A stretch of DNA of 64,000 bases from Streptococcus sanguinis (GTDB lineage Bacteria; Bacillota; Bacilli; Lactobacillales; Streptococcaceae): the NCBI GenBank assembly GCA_013378335.1, contig CP040556.1:868001-932000 (forward strand). The letters are read 5' to 3'. Positions within the stretch are counted from its first letter, which is position 1. Each line of letters opens with the position of its first letter. The position numbers and the translations under genes are program-made. Under the pieces are notes generated by a model, which worked only from the letters and a program-made list of their open reading frames with translations, was not told the DNA's origin and ran no database searches. Positions 32,594 through 44,579 of this stretch are shown in pieces.

Positions 32594-33471
32594 ATGGAGT
32601 TTATTAGTAAGATAGCCATAAGTAAAGGCTGCTCAGATGATAAAAAATATTGTGTTACAGACCAGAACCAGCAAAAATATTTATTGCGTGTTTCTGATAA
32701 AGGAAAGTTAGATTCTAAGAAAATTGAATTTGATATAATGGAGAAGGTTGCATTTCTTGGAGTTCGTATGTGTAAACCGATTAAATTTGAATTCTGCGGT
32801 GACGAAGTACATTCTATACACGAGTGGATAGATGGAAGAGATGCAATAGATACCATTTTAACTTATTCAGAAAACCAACAATACACTTACGGGATAGAAG
32901 CAGGAAGAATGCTTAGAAAGATTCATACAATTCCTGCTACAGAAGTTTGTGAAGACTGGGAAATCTTTTTTAATCGAAAAATTGATGATAAAATCTCCAA
33001 ATACAAAGAATGTCCCGTCCAATATGAAAGTGGTCAACTCTTTATTGATTTTTTGGATAAAACCGTGAACTGCTAAAGAATAGACCCCAAGTTTTGCAAC
33101 ATGGTGATTATCATATTGGAAATTTCATGATTGGAGAAGATCGTGAGATTTATGTCATTGACTTTGATCGTTTTGACTTTGGAGATCCTTGGGAGGAGTT
33201 CAATCGTATTGTGTGGTCAGCTCAAGTATCTCCCTCTTTTGCATCAGGTATGATAGATGGATATTTTGACGACAAGGTTCCAGATTTATTTTGGAAACTT
33301 CTTGCTGTTTACATTCTAAGTAACTTAATTGGAGCTCTTCCATGGGCTATTTCTTATGGAGAAGAAGAAGTATCAGTAATGCAAAATCAAGCTAAGGAAA
33401 TTTTAGAATGGTATGATTGTATAAACCAATTAGTCCCAAGTTGGTATAAGAACAAGAATAATACTGAATAA
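32594..33471 (+). CDS. Aminoglycoside phosphotransferase-like kinase, one apparent frameshift
   Basis: Conceptually about 292 residues of the APH/choline kinase fold. The N-lobe reads ISKIAISKGCSDDKKYCV with the nucleotide-binding KYLLRVS strand; the catalytic loop is HGDYHIGNFMI (near 169) and the metal-binding motif VIDFDRFDFGDP (near 188). The break is at an A4 run (33059-33062) that should be A5 to read DKNRELLKNRPQVLQHGD. Such proteins may phosphorylate antibiotics or small cell metabolites; the sequence alone does not establish resistance. ATG 32594 is 6 bases from GAGGAG. Confidence 0.75.
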
Positions 33472-33541
33472 TTTAAACATTGGAATATCAATTTGGAAAA
33501 TGAGTAGAATTAAATGAAATCTCAAAATTAAAATTACTATT

Positions 33542-33566
33542 AAGCCTTGTCTCCAAGGCTTTTTAA
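33542..33566 (+). terminator. Rho-independent terminator
   Basis: Stem aagccttg / caaggctt with a 4-base loop and a short T run, between the kinase and the neopullulanase promoter. Confidence 0.85.
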
Positions 33567-33605
33567 CTTGCTCAGATAAGCTCCTGCTCACAAATTGGCC
33601 ACAAC

Positions 33606-33660
33606 TTGCAATCCTTTTTTTAAAATAGTATACTAGGGCTAGATTATGGAATCGTTTGCA
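33606..33660 (+). promoter_or_regulatory. Neopullulanase promoter with a cre site
   Basis: TTGCAA (33606-33611) and TATACT (33629-33634) are 17 bp apart. Twelve bases downstream, 33646-33660 reads atggaatcgtttgca, which fits every position of the CcpA site consensus WTGNAANCGNWNNCW. A site just after the transcription start should let CcpA block transcription when preferred sugars are present. Confidence 0.82.
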
Positions 33661-33706
33661 TAAAGTTGCGATGAGTTTAAACAGAGAAATCTAGGAGATG
33701 AAAAGT

Positions 33707-35455
33707 ATGGAATTAACAGCCATTTATCATAGACCGGAGTCGGAGTATGCCTATCTTTATAAAGAAGGTCAAGTGCATATCAGAATTAGGACTAAGAAAG
33801 AGGATATAGAGAAAATCCTTTTGCACTATGGGGATCCCTTTATTTTTCTTGAGAAATCTTATGAAGATGTGAAAGAGATGGTCAAAGTGACATCTGATGC
33901 CTTATTTGATTATTGGCAAGTAGCAGTGTCGGTTGATTTTGCTAGGCTCCAGTATCTCTTTGAGCTTAAGGATAAAGAAGGCCAAAGCATCTTGTATGGG
34001 GATAAAGGTTTCACTGACAATAGTCCAGAAAACCTTGCTTTAGAGGGCAATGGTTTTAAACTCCCTTATATTCATGAGATCGATGGTTGCCAGGTTCCTG
34101 AATGGGTTTCAAAAACGGTCTGGTATCAGATTTTTCCAGAACGATTTGCCAATGGAAATGCTGGACTTTCACCAGAAGGAGCTTTAGCTTGGGATGCAGC
34201 TATCAGTCCTAAACCTACGGATTTCTTTGGTGGAGATTTACAGGGGATTATCGATCATCTGGATTATTTGCAAGACTTGGGGATTACGGGGCTTTATCTT
34301 TGTCCCATCTTTGAATCTCCAAGTAATCACAAGTACAATACAACAGATTACTTTGAAATTGACCGACACTTTGGGGACAAGGAGACTTTCCGTCAACTGG
34401 TGGAGCAAGCTCACCAGCGTGGCATGAAGGTTATGCTGGATGCGGTTTTCAATCATATGGGCGATCAATCCGCCCAATGGCAGGATGTTCTCAAACATGG
34501 TGAAAAGTCAGCTTACAAAGACTGGTTCCACATTCAAAAGTTCCCAGTGACGAATGACAAGCTTGTGAACCCAAAAGAACTCCCTTATCACACCTTTGCC
34601 TTTGCCAGCTATATGCCTAAGTTGAATACGGCAAATCCCGAGGTGAAAGACTATCTCTTAAGCGTTGCGACCTATTGGATTGAACATTTTGATATTGATG
34701 CTTGGCGACTGGATGTAGCCAATGAGGTTGATCATCAATTCTGGCGAGATTTTCGCAAGGCTGTTTTGGCCCAAAAGCCTGACCTTTATATTCTTGGAGA
34801 GGTTTGGCATACCTCTCAGCCTTGGTTAAATGGAGATGAGTTTCACGCGGTCATGAACTATCCTCTATCGGATAGTATCAAGGACTACTTTTTGAGTAGG
34901 AGCAAGAAGACCAGTCAATTCATAGCTGAGATTAACTGCCAGTCCATGTACTACAAGCAGCAGATTTCTGAGGTCATGTTTAATCTCTTGGATTCGCATG
35001 ATACGGAGCGCATCTTGACGACAGCTCAAGGAGATATCCAGCTTGTCAAATCCGCACTCGCCTTTCTCTTTTTACAAAGAGGGACGCCTTGTATCTATTA
35101 TGGGACCGAGCTAGAATTGGGCGGAGCTATGGATCCGGATTGTAGACGGGTCATGCCTTGGGAACGGGTTTCCAATAACAATGATATGCTCAATTTTATG
35201 AAGAACTTGATTCAGCTTCGCAAGGAAACTGCGGACATTATCCAGTATGGGAAATTTACCCTAGAAGAAATCGAGCCTAATGTGCTGGCTTTAGAATGGC
35301 AACATGAACATCAAGTAATCAGAGTCATTTTTAATCAGTCGAATGAGAATTATCTTTTAGACAGAGATTCAGCTGATTTGGTGAGTCATTGCCAAACTGA
35401 TGACCAGCAACTTCTCATCTTGCCAAAGGGATTTGTAGTTTACTCTAGACTCTAA
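33707..35455 (+). CDS. Neopullulanase / cyclomaltodextrinase-type GH13 enzyme
   Basis: A 582-residue cytoplasmic GH13 (subfamily 20-like) enzyme acting on maltodextrins, cyclodextrins or pullulan. An N-terminal domain (about 1-125) precedes the barrel. Conserved parts are DAVFNHMG (near 245), the nucleophile Asp in AWRLDVANEVDH (near 332), the acid Glu in LGEVWH (near 364) and LDSHDTER (near 428). No signal peptide is present. ATG 33707 is 9 bases after AGGAG, whereas ATG 33698 abuts that site. The cre site ties it to catabolite repression; with pulA it completes an intracellular dextrin degradation set. Confidence 0.9.
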   Translation: MELTAIYHRPESEYAYLYKEGQVHIRIRTKKEDIEKILLHYGDPFIFLEKSYEDVKEMVKVTSDALFDYWQVAVSVDFARLQYLFELKDKEGQSILYGDKGFTDNSPENLALEGNGFKLPYIHEIDGCQVPEWVSKTVWYQIFPERFANGNAGLSPEGALAWDAAISPKPTDFFGGDLQGIIDHLDYLQDLGITGLYLCPIFESPSNHKYNTTDYFEIDRHFGDKETFRQLVEQAHQRGMKVMLDAVFNHMGDQSAQWQDVLKHGEKSAYKDWFHIQKFPVTNDKLVNPKELPYHTFAFASYMPKLNTANPEVKDYLLSVATYWIEHFDIDAWRLDVANEVDHQFWRDFRKAVLAQKPDLYILGEVWHTSQPWLNGDEFHAVMNYPLSDSIKDYFLSRSKKTSQFIAEINCQSMYYKQQISEVMFNLLDSHDTERILTTAQGDIQLVKSALAFLFLQRGTPCIYYGTELELGGAMDPDCRRVMPWERVSNNNDMLNFMKNLIQLRKETADIIQYGKFTLEEIEPNVLALEWQHEHQVIRVIFNQSNENYLLDRDSADLVSHCQTDDQQLLILPKGFVVYSRL

Positions 35456-35614
35456 TCGTAGCAGTAAATGTCTTTCTTTCCTTCTTTCTGATATAATATT
35501 ATCAAATTTTGTTTTAACAAGATGGAAATTATCCTGCTTCAGGTCATTCCTTTTTGATGATTTTTGTAAGGTATTTCTTTATAAGCAGAGAAAATATGCA
35601 AGAGGTGCAATCTT

Positions 35615-36154
35615 ATGCCTAGACCGAAAATTAAAGAAGATTTGCTGTTAGCTGCTAAGGAAAACTTTGAGAAGTTACAAACTCTCATTTCTAAGATGTC
35701 TGATGAAGAGCTAAATACGCCCTTTGATTTTTCTCGGGATGAAAAGAAGAAAGAGGCCCATTGGAGACGAGATAAAATGTAAGAGATGTTTTGATTCACC
35801 TCTATGAATGGCATCCGCTCTTGTTGAATTGGGTGCATTCCAATCAAAAGGGGAAGAGCGGTCCTTTCTTCCTGCTCCCTATAACTGGAGGACCTATGGA
35901 GAGCTGAATCTGGAATTTTGGAAGAAACATCAGAATACTTCTCTTGAAGAGGCAACTGGGATCTTTCATCAGTCGCATCAAGATGTTTTGGACTTGGCAG
36001 ACACATTCACAAACGAAGAATTATTTTCAAAAAATGTCTATAAATGGGTCGGAGGGACTGTACTAGGTTCCTATTTTGTAAGTTCTACTTCAGCCATTAT
36101 GACTGGGCTATGAAAAAGTTGAAGGCTCATCAGAAAAATTGTAAATTAAAGTAA
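35615..36154 (+). pseudogene. ClbS/DfsB-family four-helix protein, three frameshifts
   Basis: Conceptually about 180 residues: MPRPKIKEDLLLAAKENF, then the RDVLIHLYEWHPLLLNW helix, the PAPYNWRTYGELN motif and a C-terminal AHYDWAMKKLKAH helix, as in DfsB/ClbS (DinB-like) proteins. Three single-base losses are needed to explain the reading: A4 at 35774-35777, G4 at 35850-35853 and C2 at 36094-36095. Three hits in one non-essential gene could mean real decay, but each is a homopolymer loss like those in essential genes here. ATG 35615 follows AAGAGGTG. Confidence 0.75.
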
Positions 36155-36188
36155 ATAATTGAATACGAGTAGTGGAGAAGAATAAAAT

Positions 36189-37034
36189 ATGAAAAAAATA
36201 TAGTAAAATAATCATGTCCTGCGCCTGCCTAGCTTTGACTTTTGGGCTTGTGGCATGTGCTAGTTCCCAGAAAATAAAGAAACAAGTCAAACTACATCGA
36301 CTTATTCAAATCTAAACAGTAAAAAGAGTGTCGAAGAAGTCAAGAATTTGTTGGCTGCCGACTTGGATAAAGACAGTGTCGATAACTTTGTCAATCTAGT
36401 CAATGACTACAATGGACTTGTTGGCTCTACTGGATTAACGGGCGATTTCACTAAATTTACCAAAACAGAATATGATGTAGAAAAAATCAATCCTCTATGG
36501 CAGGCAAAGAAGGGCGATTTTATCGGGACAAATTGTCGGATTAATACTTACACTTTGTTGAAAAATAGCATCGACATTCCTCAAATTGAAAAAGATGACG
36601 AACTCTTGTTCATAGATAATGACTCGATTGACAAGGGCAAGCTCTTTGATGCCAAGGATAAGGAAGATTTTAATATCCTGTTTTCAAGAGTCAAGACTGA
36701 AGCGACTCAAGATGTAAAAGTCCATGCTAAGAAGATGGAGGAATACTTCAAGCAGTTCAAGTTTAGTGAAAAAGCAAGGATGCTTTCTGTCATTGTCCAC
36801 GACAATCTTGACGGTGATTCTCTCTTTGTAGGCCATGTCGGCGTCTTGGTTCCAGATAAAGATGGATATTTATTTGTCGAAAAGCTGACCTTTGAAGAGC
36901 CGTACCAGGCAATCAAGTTTGCGACCAAGGAAGATGTTTACAAATACTTGCAGACCAAGTATAAAGACTACACAGGGGAAGGACTGGCCAAGCCTTTTAT
37001 CATGGACAACGATAAGTGGGTAGAGGATAAGTAG
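36189..37034 (+). CDS. DUF4300-type lipoprotein, two compensating frameshifts
   Basis: Conceptually about 281 residues. ATG 36189 opens a lipoprotein signal (SKIIMSCACLALTFG, lipobox LVAC) only if one A is removed from the A7 run at 36192-36198; a second break, one A missing from A4 at 36271-36274, restores the long frame. The mature part (VEEVKNLLAADLDKDSVDNF, GLVGSTGLTGDFTKFTKTEY, GTNCRINTY, HVGVLVP) matches my memory of DUF4300 proteins of streptococci, whose function is unknown. The last 228 codons are uninterrupted. Confidence 0.7.
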
Positions 37035-37080
37035 TCTGCTTCAGTTAGCATTAAGAAAATAGAACTGGGAGATTTAGCGT

Positions 37081-37392
37081 ATGGAATTAAAAGATTTTAC
37101 AGAAAAGGAACAGGAGCAGATCAATCAGGGGCTCAGCACCGCAGAAATTTCCGATAAGGAGGCTGCCAAAAAGATTCTGGAACTTGTGCCCAATGAGTGG
37201 ATTAAGAGAATTCCTTTCTTCGTGAGAGGCCATGCGACGACCAAGGTCGTTGAGCGAGTTGCCAAGCAATATCCTGAGCTATACGCTGTAGCCAAGCAAC
37301 AAGGCGAACTTCCTGACAAGGAAAGAGAAGAATTGCGCGCCATTATGACAAGCATTTTTGAAGAAAAGATGAATAAGCATAAGATTAAATGA
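37081..37392 (+). CDS. Small protein of unknown function
   Basis: A 103-residue, charged, helical cytoplasmic protein (many Glu and Lys). ATG 37081 follows a GGGAG site. It lies 46 bases after the DUF4300 gene and may share its transcript. I do not recognise the family. Confidence 0.7.
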   Translation: MELKDFTEKEQEQINQGLSTAEISDKEAAKKILELVPNEWIKRIPFFVRGHATTKVVERVAKQYPELYAVAKQQGELPDKEREELRAIMTSIFEEKMNKHKIK

Positions 37393-37425
37393 GTTCTTAC
37401 TTTGAAAGAAGTAAGAGTCTTAGGA

Positions 37426-37450
37426 AGTCACTGGAAGCAGTGGCTTTTTT
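37426..37450 (+). terminator. Rho-independent terminator
   Basis: Stem agtcactg / cagtggct (one G-U pair) with a GAAG loop region and a T6 run, ahead of rexB. Confidence 0.85.
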
Positions 37451-37593
37451 ATTTGTTTATGGACATGACGAAGCTATTCACTAAGGCTATCTTTGGATAC
37501 AGGCTTCTAATTGGGCTTTGGGACTATTCTCCATGAGAATTATCGGTAAAAATGGTATAATGTTCCTATATTTTCTAGAGGAAAAGGCAGGCT

Positions 37594-40500
37594 ATGAAAT
37601 TACTTTATACAGATATTCGCCATTCTTTGACCAAGGTCTTGGTGGCGGAGGCTGAGAGCTTGGTGGCGGCTGGTAAGCGAGTCTTTTATATTGCACCAAA
37701 TTCGCTTTCTTTTGAGAAGGAGCGGGCGGTTTTGGAGTGTTTAGAAAATCAGGCTTCCTTTGCCATTACGGTGACGCGCTTTGCCCAGATGGCTCGGTAT
37801 TTTGTCCTTAATGATGTTCGGCAAGGGCAGAGTTTGGACGATATTGGTCTGGGAATGCTGATTTATCGGACCTTGACAGAGTTAGATGATGGAGAGCTTA
37901 AGGTCTATGGCAGAATTAAGAAGGATGCCCAGTTTATCCAGCAGCTGATGGATCTTTACCATGAACTGCAGACCGCCCAGATGTCCTTTGCGGATTTGGA
38001 ATTTCTTGATGAGCCTGAGAAGCGGGAGGATCTGGTCAAGATTTTTACAGCGGTGACCGCTGCTCTGAATAAGGGGGATTTTGATTCGTCTTCTCAGATT
38101 GCTGCTTTTGCCCAGCATATTCTGGCTGGTGATACGGATGAGGAATTGGCAGATTTGGCCCTTGTCATCGATGGCTTTACTCGTTTCTCTGCCGAAGAGG
38201 AATACTTGGTCAGTCTCCTGCATCGAAAAGGTGTGGAGATTGTTATTGGGACTTATGCCAGTCAAAAAGCCTATCGAGCAGCCTTTCGTGAGGGCAATCT
38301 CTATCAGGCCAGCGTGGATTTTCTAAGAAAACTAGCCGAGGACTATCAGGTCAAGCCTGACTATATCCCTCATGCAGAAGCAGAAGATGCCTTGGGGCGG
38401 ATTTCTAAGATTTTGGAGAGTCGTTATGACTTTTCAGAATCAACGGTTAATCTTAGTGAGACAGACCGCTCGCAGCTTCAGATTTGGGCTACTATGAACC
38501 AGAAAGAAGAGCTGGAGTATGTGGCTAAGTCCATCCGGCAGCGGCTTCATGATGGTGTGCGCTATAAGGATATTCGTCTGCTTTTGGGAGATGTGGCAGC
38601 CTACCAGCTTCAACTCAAGACCATTTTTGACCACTATCAGATTCCCTACTATCTGGGGCGGAGCGAGTCAATGGCCCAGCATCCGCTGGTTCAGTTTGTC
38701 GAGTCCTTGGAGCGGCTCAAGCGCTATAATTTCCAACTGGAAGACCTGCTCAATCTCTTAAAGACAGGGCTCTACGGGGATTTGAGTCAAGAGGAGCTGG
38801 ATCATTTTGAGCAATATCTGCGCTTTGCGGACATCAAGGGAGCAGGTAAGCTAGCTGAGAATTTTACGACCAATAGCCAAGGGAAATTTGACCTAGACCG
38901 TCTCAATCATATTCGCCACCGGGTTATGACTCCGATGCAAGACTTTTTCAAATCCCGCAGCCAGACGGCGTCGGGGCTCTTAGCTAAGTTTACGGAGTTC
39001 GTCCAAGCAGCCCGTTTGTCGGATAATTTGACGACTCTGCTGCAGGGAGCAAGTCAGCAGGAGAAGGAGCGTCATGAGGAAGTCTGGAAGGCTTTTAGTC
39101 ATGTTCTAGAGCAGTTTGCTCAGGTCTTTGCAGATAGCAAGGTCAAACTGGATGATTTTCTAGCCTTGATTCTGTCGGGTATGCTTTTGTCCAACTATCG
39201 GACGGTGCCAGCGACAGTAGATGTGGTCAAGGTCCAGTCTTATGACCTGATAGAGCCTTTAGCAGCTCCTTACGTCTACGCAATTGGACTGACCCAGGAG
39301 CGTTTCCCGAAAATCGCGCAAAACAAGAGTCTGCTCAGTGATGAAGATCGGGCTCGGCTCAATGACGCAACGGATTCTCAGGCGGAACTGCAGATTGCCA
39401 GCTCAGAAAATCTCAAGAAGAATCGCTATACGGCTCTGTCGCTGATGAATTCTGCGACCAAAGAGCTGGTCTTGTCTGCGCCAGCCTTGGTCAATGAAGT
39501 AGAGGACAGCATGTCGACCTATCTGCTGGAATTGACTGCAGCTCCGCTTTCCTTGCCTATCATTGTCAAAAAGCCTCAGGCTTCCAGTGACGATATTGGC
39601 AGCTACCGAGCTCTCTTGTCTCAAATCATTGAGCTCTACCAAGAGGAGATTGACCGAGAGTGGACAGCAGAGGAGCAGACTTTTTGGGCGGTGGCTGTGC
39701 GGGTTATCCGCAAGAAATTGGCAGCAGAAGGCATCAGCATTCCGCAAATCAGCAAGGAACTGAAAACGGAGTCTCTGCAGCCGGTAACTCTGCAAGCCCT
39801 CTACCCTCAGGAGGAGCCTCTCCGACTTTCAGCCTCTGCTCTCAACGAATATTTCCGGCATCAATATGCTTATTTTCTCAAGTATGTTCTGCGCCTGCAG
39901 GAAGAGTGGACCATTCATCCAGATGCTCGCAGTCATGGGATTTTCCTTCACCGGATCTTTGAAAAGGTTTTGCAGGATGATTCGTCTGCTGATTTTGACC
40001 GGCGTTTAGCGCAGGCTATGGAAGAGACCAGCCGAGAGGCTGAGTTTGAGAGCATCTACAGTGAGTCAGGCCAGACCCGTTTTGCCCGCCAGCTCTTACT
40101 AGATACGGCACGGGCGACTGGCCGTGTGCTGGCTCATCCAACTGGGATTGAGACCATTGGTGAGGAGACTGGCTTTGGATCTGCTTCTAAGCCTTTCCTG
40201 ACCTTGGAAAATGGCAGAGCAGTGACCGTGAGCGGAAAGGTGGACCGGATTGACCGTCTGACCAAGACCGAGAGTCTGGGAGTGGTTGACTATAAGTCTG
40301 GCGATATTAAGTTCAGCTTTGAAAAGTTCTTTAACGGACTGAATTCTCAGCTGCCGACCTATCTGGCGGCGATTGAGGACTTAGCAGACTATCAAGAGGA
40401 TAAGGGAACATTTGGCGCCATGTATTTGCAGATGACCGATCCAATTGTGGCACTTAAAGATACCAAGACCTTGGCGGATGCAGTCAATCAGTCTATGAAG

Positions 40501-40875
40501 CCACTCCAGTACAAGGGACTTTTTGTGGCAGATGCTGTCAAGGAACTTGGTCCGCTCTATGAAAAAAATAAGACCAACTTGCTGAGTCAGGAAGATTTGG
40601 ACTTGCTGCTGGCCTACAATGCTTATCTCTACAAAAAAGCTGCGGAAGGTATTCTAGCAGGCCACTTTGCAGTCAATCCTTATACAGAGAATGGACGCAG
40701 CATTGCTCCTTATGTAGAGCAGTTTAAGGCCATTACTGGCTTTGAAGCCAATCTCCACTTAGGACAGGCACGCCAGTTAGAAAAGCTGGATACAAGCAAG
40801 TTTGACAGGCGGCCGACTGGTGAGAAGTTACGCCAGGCCTGGCTAGGAAAAATGAGGGAGGAGATGGAAAAATGA
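37594..40875 (+). CDS. rexB: ATP-dependent exonuclease subunit RexB
   Basis: A 1093-residue AddB-type subunit of the RexAB helicase-nuclease, which processes double-strand breaks and recognises Chi in streptococci and lactococci. The C-terminal RecB-type nuclease motif is [19 protein letters not shown] (near 900), with the [20 protein letters not shown] region ahead of it (near 745). I find only one Cys in the whole protein (residue about 49), so the iron-sulfur cluster of B. subtilis AddB cannot form, as known for RexB proteins. It overlaps rexA by ATGA. Confidence 0.95.
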   Translation: MKLLYTDIRHSLTKVLVAEAESLVAAGKRVFYIAPNSLSFEKERAVLECLENQASFAITVTRFAQMARYFVLNDVRQGQSLDDIGLGMLIYRTLTELDDGELKVYGRIKKDAQFIQQLMDLYHELQTAQMSFADLEFLDEPEKREDLVKIFTAVTAALNKGDFDSSSQIAAFAQHILAGDTDEELADLALVIDGFTRFSAEEEYLVSLLHRKGVEIVIGTYASQKAYRAAFREGNLYQASVDFLRKLAEDYQVKPDYIPHAEAEDALGRISKILESRYDFSESTVNLSETDRSQLQIWATMNQKEELEYVAKSIRQRLHDGVRYKDIRLLLGDVAAYQLQLKTIFDHYQIPYYLGRSESMAQHPLVQFVESLERLKRYNFQLEDLLNLLKTGLYGDLSQEELDHFEQYLRFADIKGAGKLAENFTTNSQGKFDLDRLNHIRHRVMTPMQDFFKSRSQTASGLLAKFTEFVQAARLSDNLTTLLQGASQQEKERHEEVWKAFSHVLEQFAQVFADSKVKLDDFLALILSGMLLSNYRTVPATVDVVKVQSYDLIEPLAAPYVYAIGLTQERFPKIAQNKSLLSDEDRARLNDATDSQAELQIASSENLKKNRYTALSLMNSATKELVLSAPALVNEVEDSMSTYLLELTAAPLSLPIIVKKPQASSDDIGSYRALLSQIIELYQEEIDREWTAEEQTFWAVAVRVIRKKLAAEGISIPQISKELKTESLQPVTLQALYPQEEPLRLSASALNEYFRHQYAYFLKYVLRLQEEWTIHPDARSHGIFLHRIFEKVLQDDSSADFDRRLAQAMEETSREAEFESIYSESGQTRFARQLLLDTARATGRVLAHPTGIETIGEETGFGSASKPFLTLENGRAVTVSGKVDRIDRLTKTESLGVVDYKSGDIKFSFEKFFNGLNSQLPTYLAAIEDLADYQEDKGTFGAMYLQMTDPIVALKDTKTLADAVNQSMKPLQYKGLFVADAVKELGPLYEKNKTNLLSQEDLDLLLAYNAYLYKKAAEGILAGHFAVNPYTENGRSIAPYVEQFKAITGFEANLHLGQARQLEKLDTSKFDRRPTGEKLRQAWLGKMREEMEK

Positions 40876-43800
40876 AGAGAATTCCTTTTTTAACTGCAGA
40901 AGAAATTGCTCTTAAGCAAGCTCAAGAAGCTGCTTCGGACAAGCCACAGAAAAAGACGGCAGAGCAGATTGAGGCCATCTACTCCTCTGGCCAGAATATT
41001 CTGGTCTCCGCTTCAGCCGGATCGGGTAAGACTTTTGTCATGGTCCAGCGGATTATAGACCAGATTCTTAGAGGTATTGCTGTCAGTCAGCTCTTTATCT
41101 CGACCTTCACTGTTAAGGCGGCAGGCGAGCTAAAAGAGAGGCTGGAGAAGGAACTGGGGCAGGCCTTGAAGGAGGCCGAGAGTCCTGAACTCAAGCAACA
41201 TTTGGCCCAGCAATTAGCTGACCTGCCCAATGCCGATATTGGCACCATGGACGCCTTTACCCAGAAAGTCCTTAGTCGCTATGGTTACCTGCTTGGTTTA
41301 GCGCCGAATTTTCGGATTCTCCAGTCTGCCAGTGAGCAGCTGATTCTGAAAAATGAAGTCTTTAGCCAAGTATTTGACCGTTACTATGACAGCGAGCGTC
41401 AGGCTTTGTTTAGCCGTTTGGTAAAGAACTTTACTGGTAAGCGCAAGGATTTATCAGGCTTCCGGGAGCAAGTTTATCGGATTTACAGTTTTCTGCAGTC
41501 AACCAGCAGTCCTCAGCGCTGGCTGGAGGAGACCTTCCTCTATGGTTATGAGCACAGTGACTTTGCAGCAGAGAGAGAGCGGATATTTGACCAAATCAAA
41601 TCAGCCCTTTGGGAGCTGGAAGCTTTCTTTTCTGCACATTTGGAGCATGAAGGAAGAGAATTTGCGGGTGCTAAATATCAGGAAAATGTCCAAGATGCTC
41701 TGACCGTCTTAGCAGGGCTGAATGAACTGTCCTCGATAGAAGAAACAGCTCAGATTCTCAAACAGATCGTGACACTTTCCCAACTGTCCAATGGCCAGGC
41801 CTTTACAGCTCGGGTTGGCAAGAATGCAGACGAGTTCAAAAAAGAAATGGCCAAGGACTACAATGAGGCCAGGAAGCCTATGATTGAGCGGCTGCGAAGC
41901 TTTGACCAGCAGCTTTATCAACTGGACTTTATTGAGCAGCACCAGGAAGAGTGCCTGCCTCTGGTTGAGCTTCTGCGGGACTTTGTGGCGGACTTTGCAC
42001 AGGCTTACTTGGAGCGTAAGAAAGCAGAAAATGCCTTTGAATTTGGCGACATCAGCCATTTTGCTATTGAGATTTTAGAGACATTCCCAGAGGTGCGTCG
42101 CTTTTATCAGGAACGCTACCACGAGGTCATGGTGGACGAATATCAGGATACCAACCACACGCAGGAGCGCATGCTGGACTTGCTTTCCAGAGGGCAAAAT
42201 CGCTTTATGGTGGGTGATATCAAGCAGTCTATCTATCGTTTCCGTCAAGCTGACCCGCAGATTTTTAGCGATAAATTTAAGGCCTATCAAGAGGATAGCA
42301 GCCAGGGCAAGCTAATCGTCCTTAAGGAAAATTTCCGCAGTCATCTTGAGGTGCTGGAAGCGACCAACGATGTTTTTAAACGCCTGATGGATGAAGAAGT
42401 CGGGGAAATTGACTACAATGAAAACCACTATCTGGTAGCTGGAAATCCAGCTAAACGTGAGCCTAATCCAGCTAACCGCGCTTCCTTCTTAATCTATGAA
42501 GGCTCCAAGGAGAGTCCGGAAGAGGAGGGGGATGAAGGCTTGCCACAGGCGGTATCAGCTGGGGAAGTGGACCTAGTCATCAAGGAAATCATCCGCCTGC
42601 ACAATGAAGAAGGAGTGGCTTTTAAAGATATCACGCTGCTGACGGCTTCCAGAACCCGCAATGATTTGATTTTAGCTGCCTTTGAGCAGCACCATATTCC
42701 GCTGGTACCAGATGATGGTTCAGCAAACTATCTGCAGTCGGTTGAGGTCTTAGTCATGCTGGATACCCTTCGGACTATCAATAATCCGCTGAATGACTAT
42801 GCCTTGACCGCCCTTCTTAAGTCTCCTATGTTTGACTTTGGTGAGGACGAGCTGGCTCGGCTGTCCCTGCAGGCCAGTCAAGAGCGTTCTCAGGAAAATC
42901 TCTATGAAAAATTGCTCAATGCCCTTGAAGGTAGAGGTTTGCACCCTGCTTTAGTCACCCAGGAACTGCAGAAAAAATTGCAGCATTTCCATGAAACCCT
43001 GCAAAGCTGGCGGACCTATTCCAAGACGCATTCCCTGTATGATTTGATTTGGAAGATTTATCAGGACCGTTTCTACTATGACATGGTGGGAACTCTAGCC
43101 AATGGTGCCCAGAGACAGGCCAATCTCTATGCTCTCTCTTTGCGGGCCAATGAGTATGAAAAGTCTAGCTTTAAAGGTCTCTCTCGTTTTATCGGGATGA
43201 TAGATCGTATCTTGGAAAATCAGCATGATCTGGCCAGCGTGCCAGTGGCGGCGCTTAAGGACGCCGTTCGTCTCATGACCATTCATAAGAGTAAGGGACT
43301 GGAGTTCAAGTATGTCTTTCTACTCAATATGGACAAGGCCTTCAACCGTCAGGATAGCAGCTCTGCTATTATCCTTAGCCGGACCAAGGGAATCGGCATC
43401 AAGTATGTGGCGGATGTATCGGTGTCTGTGGAAGATCCTTATGCGCCGAATCAGCTACGCATTTCCATGGATACGCTGCCTTATCAGCAGAATCTTACAG
43501 AACTGCAGTTGGCTAGTCTGTCTGAGCAGATGCGTTTGCTTTATGTGGCCATGACGCGGGCTGAAACCAAGCTCTATCTGGTCGGCAAGGGCAGTCAAGA
43601 GGTTTTGGATAAGCGTCAGTGGGGCAAAAGCCAACAAGGACGTTTGTCTGCCAGTCTGCGTAGCCAGATCAGTAATTTCCAAGACTGGCTCTATGCCATT
43701 CAGGCTGTTTTTTCCGATGAGAATCTCGCCTACGAGACCCGTTTTGTCACTGATGAGGAGCTAACTGCTGAAGAAATAGGGCAGATTAATGAGCCTGTGC

Positions 43801-44546
43801 TCTTTCCAGCGGATGATTTGGCAGATAATCGTCAGTCGGATGACATCCGTCGGGCTCTGGATATTTTAGAAAGTGTGGATCGTCTCAATAGCCAGTACCG
43901 ATCTGCCATTGAGCTGCCTAGTGTGCGAACTCCAAGCCAGATTAAGAAGTTTTATGAGCCGATCATGGATACGGATGGTCTGGACATCATGGATGAGCGA
44001 GCAGCTTTTCGGCCTCAGCCTAGCTTTGAGTTGCCTGATTTTGGCAAGAAAGCCAAAGTGACTGGAGCGCAAGTCGGCAGTGCCGTTCATGAGCTCATGC
44101 AGCGGATTCCTTTGGATAGCAGTCCCAGCATGGCTGTACTTCGTTCTGCCTTGGCTCAGGTTCAGGCCGATGACGCAGTCAAAAAGCAGATTCAGCTGCC
44201 TAAGATTGCATCTTTCTTCGAGACAGATTTGGGACGACTCTTGATTGAGAACAGTGATAGAGTTCGTCGAGAAGCACCATTTGCCATGCTTAAGAGGGAC
44301 GAAATCAGCGGTCAGGACTTTGTTTTGCGGGGAATTCTGGATGGCTACCTGCTCTTTGAGGATCGGATTATCCTCTTTGATTACAAGACGGATAAATATA
44401 AGGATTCATCTGAGTTGATTGCTCGCTACCATGGGCAGCTAGACTTATATGCTCAAGCTCTCGGCCGCTCTTATGGCATTTCTCAAATTGAAAAATATTT
44501 GATTTTGCTAGGCGGTGAGCAGCTGCAGGTGGTTAAGGTGAATTGA
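40872..44546 (+). CDS. rexA: ATP-dependent helicase/nuclease subunit RexA
   Basis: A 1224-residue UvrD-type helicase fused to a nuclease. Walker A is [16 protein letters not shown] (about 45-60), motif [17 protein letters not shown] (near 422), motif V/VI regions [17 protein letters not shown] and [13 protein letters not shown], and the C-terminal nuclease motif [13 protein letters not shown] (near 1168). With RexB it forms the recombinational-repair nuclease. No interruption was seen over 3.7 kb. Confidence 0.95.
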   Translation: MKRIPFLTAEEIALKQAQEAASDKPQKKTAEQIEAIYSSGQNILVSASAGSGKTFVMVQRIIDQILRGIAVSQLFISTFTVKAAGELKERLEKELGQALKEAESPELKQHLAQQLADLPNADIGTMDAFTQKVLSRYGYLLGLAPNFRILQSASEQLILKNEVFSQVFDRYYDSERQALFSRLVKNFTGKRKDLSGFREQVYRIYSFLQSTSSPQRWLEETFLYGYEHSDFAAERERIFDQIKSALWELEAFFSAHLEHEGREFAGAKYQENVQDALTVLAGLNELSSIEETAQILKQIVTLSQLSNGQAFTARVGKNADEFKKEMAKDYNEARKPMIERLRSFDQQLYQLDFIEQHQEECLPLVELLRDFVADFAQAYLERKKAENAFEFGDISHFAIEILETFPEVRRFYQERYHEVMVDEYQDTNHTQERMLDLLSRGQNRFMVGDIKQSIYRFRQADPQIFSDKFKAYQEDSSQGKLIVLKENFRSHLEVLEATNDVFKRLMDEEVGEIDYNENHYLVAGNPAKREPNPANRASFLIYEGSKESPEEEGDEGLPQAVSAGEVDLVIKEIIRLHNEEGVAFKDITLLTASRTRNDLILAAFEQHHIPLVPDDGSANYLQSVEVLVMLDTLRTINNPLNDYALTALLKSPMFDFGEDELARLSLQASQERSQENLYEKLLNALEGRGLHPALVTQELQKKLQHFHETLQSWRTYSKTHSLYDLIWKIYQDRFYYDMVGTLANGAQRQANLYALSLRANEYEKSSFKGLSRFIGMIDRILENQHDLASVPVAALKDAVRLMTIHKSKGLEFKYVFLLNMDKAFNRQDSSSAIILSRTKGIGIKYVADVSVSVEDPYAPNQLRISMDTLPYQQNLTELQLASLSEQMRLLYVAMTRAETKLYLVGKGSQEVLDKRQWGKSQQGRLSASLRSQISNFQDWLYAIQAVFSDENLAYETRFVTDEELTAEEIGQINEPVLFPADDLADNRQSDDIRRALDILESVDRLNSQYRSAIELPSVRTPSQIKKFYEPIMDTDGLDIMDERAAFRPQPSFELPDFGKKAKVTGAQVGSAVHELMQRIPLDSSPSMAVLRSALAQVQADDAVKKQIQLPKIASFFETDLGRLLIENSDRVRREAPFAMLKRDEISGQDFVLRGILDGYLLFEDRIILFDYKTDKYKDSSELIARYHGQLDLYAQALGRSYGISQIEKYLILLGGEQLQVVKVN

Positions 44547-44579
44547 TTATTTTGTCGTGTCCAGAAAGGAAAGAAGCCT

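Noticed and set aside
28286..32700. A genomic island with integration site
   Set aside because: Base composition shifts, but I found no integrase, tRNA or flanking direct repeat, so only a cluster of accessory genes is claimed.
37594..40875. RexB as an iron-sulfur AddB protein
   Set aside because: Only one Cys is present, so the four-Cys cluster cannot form.
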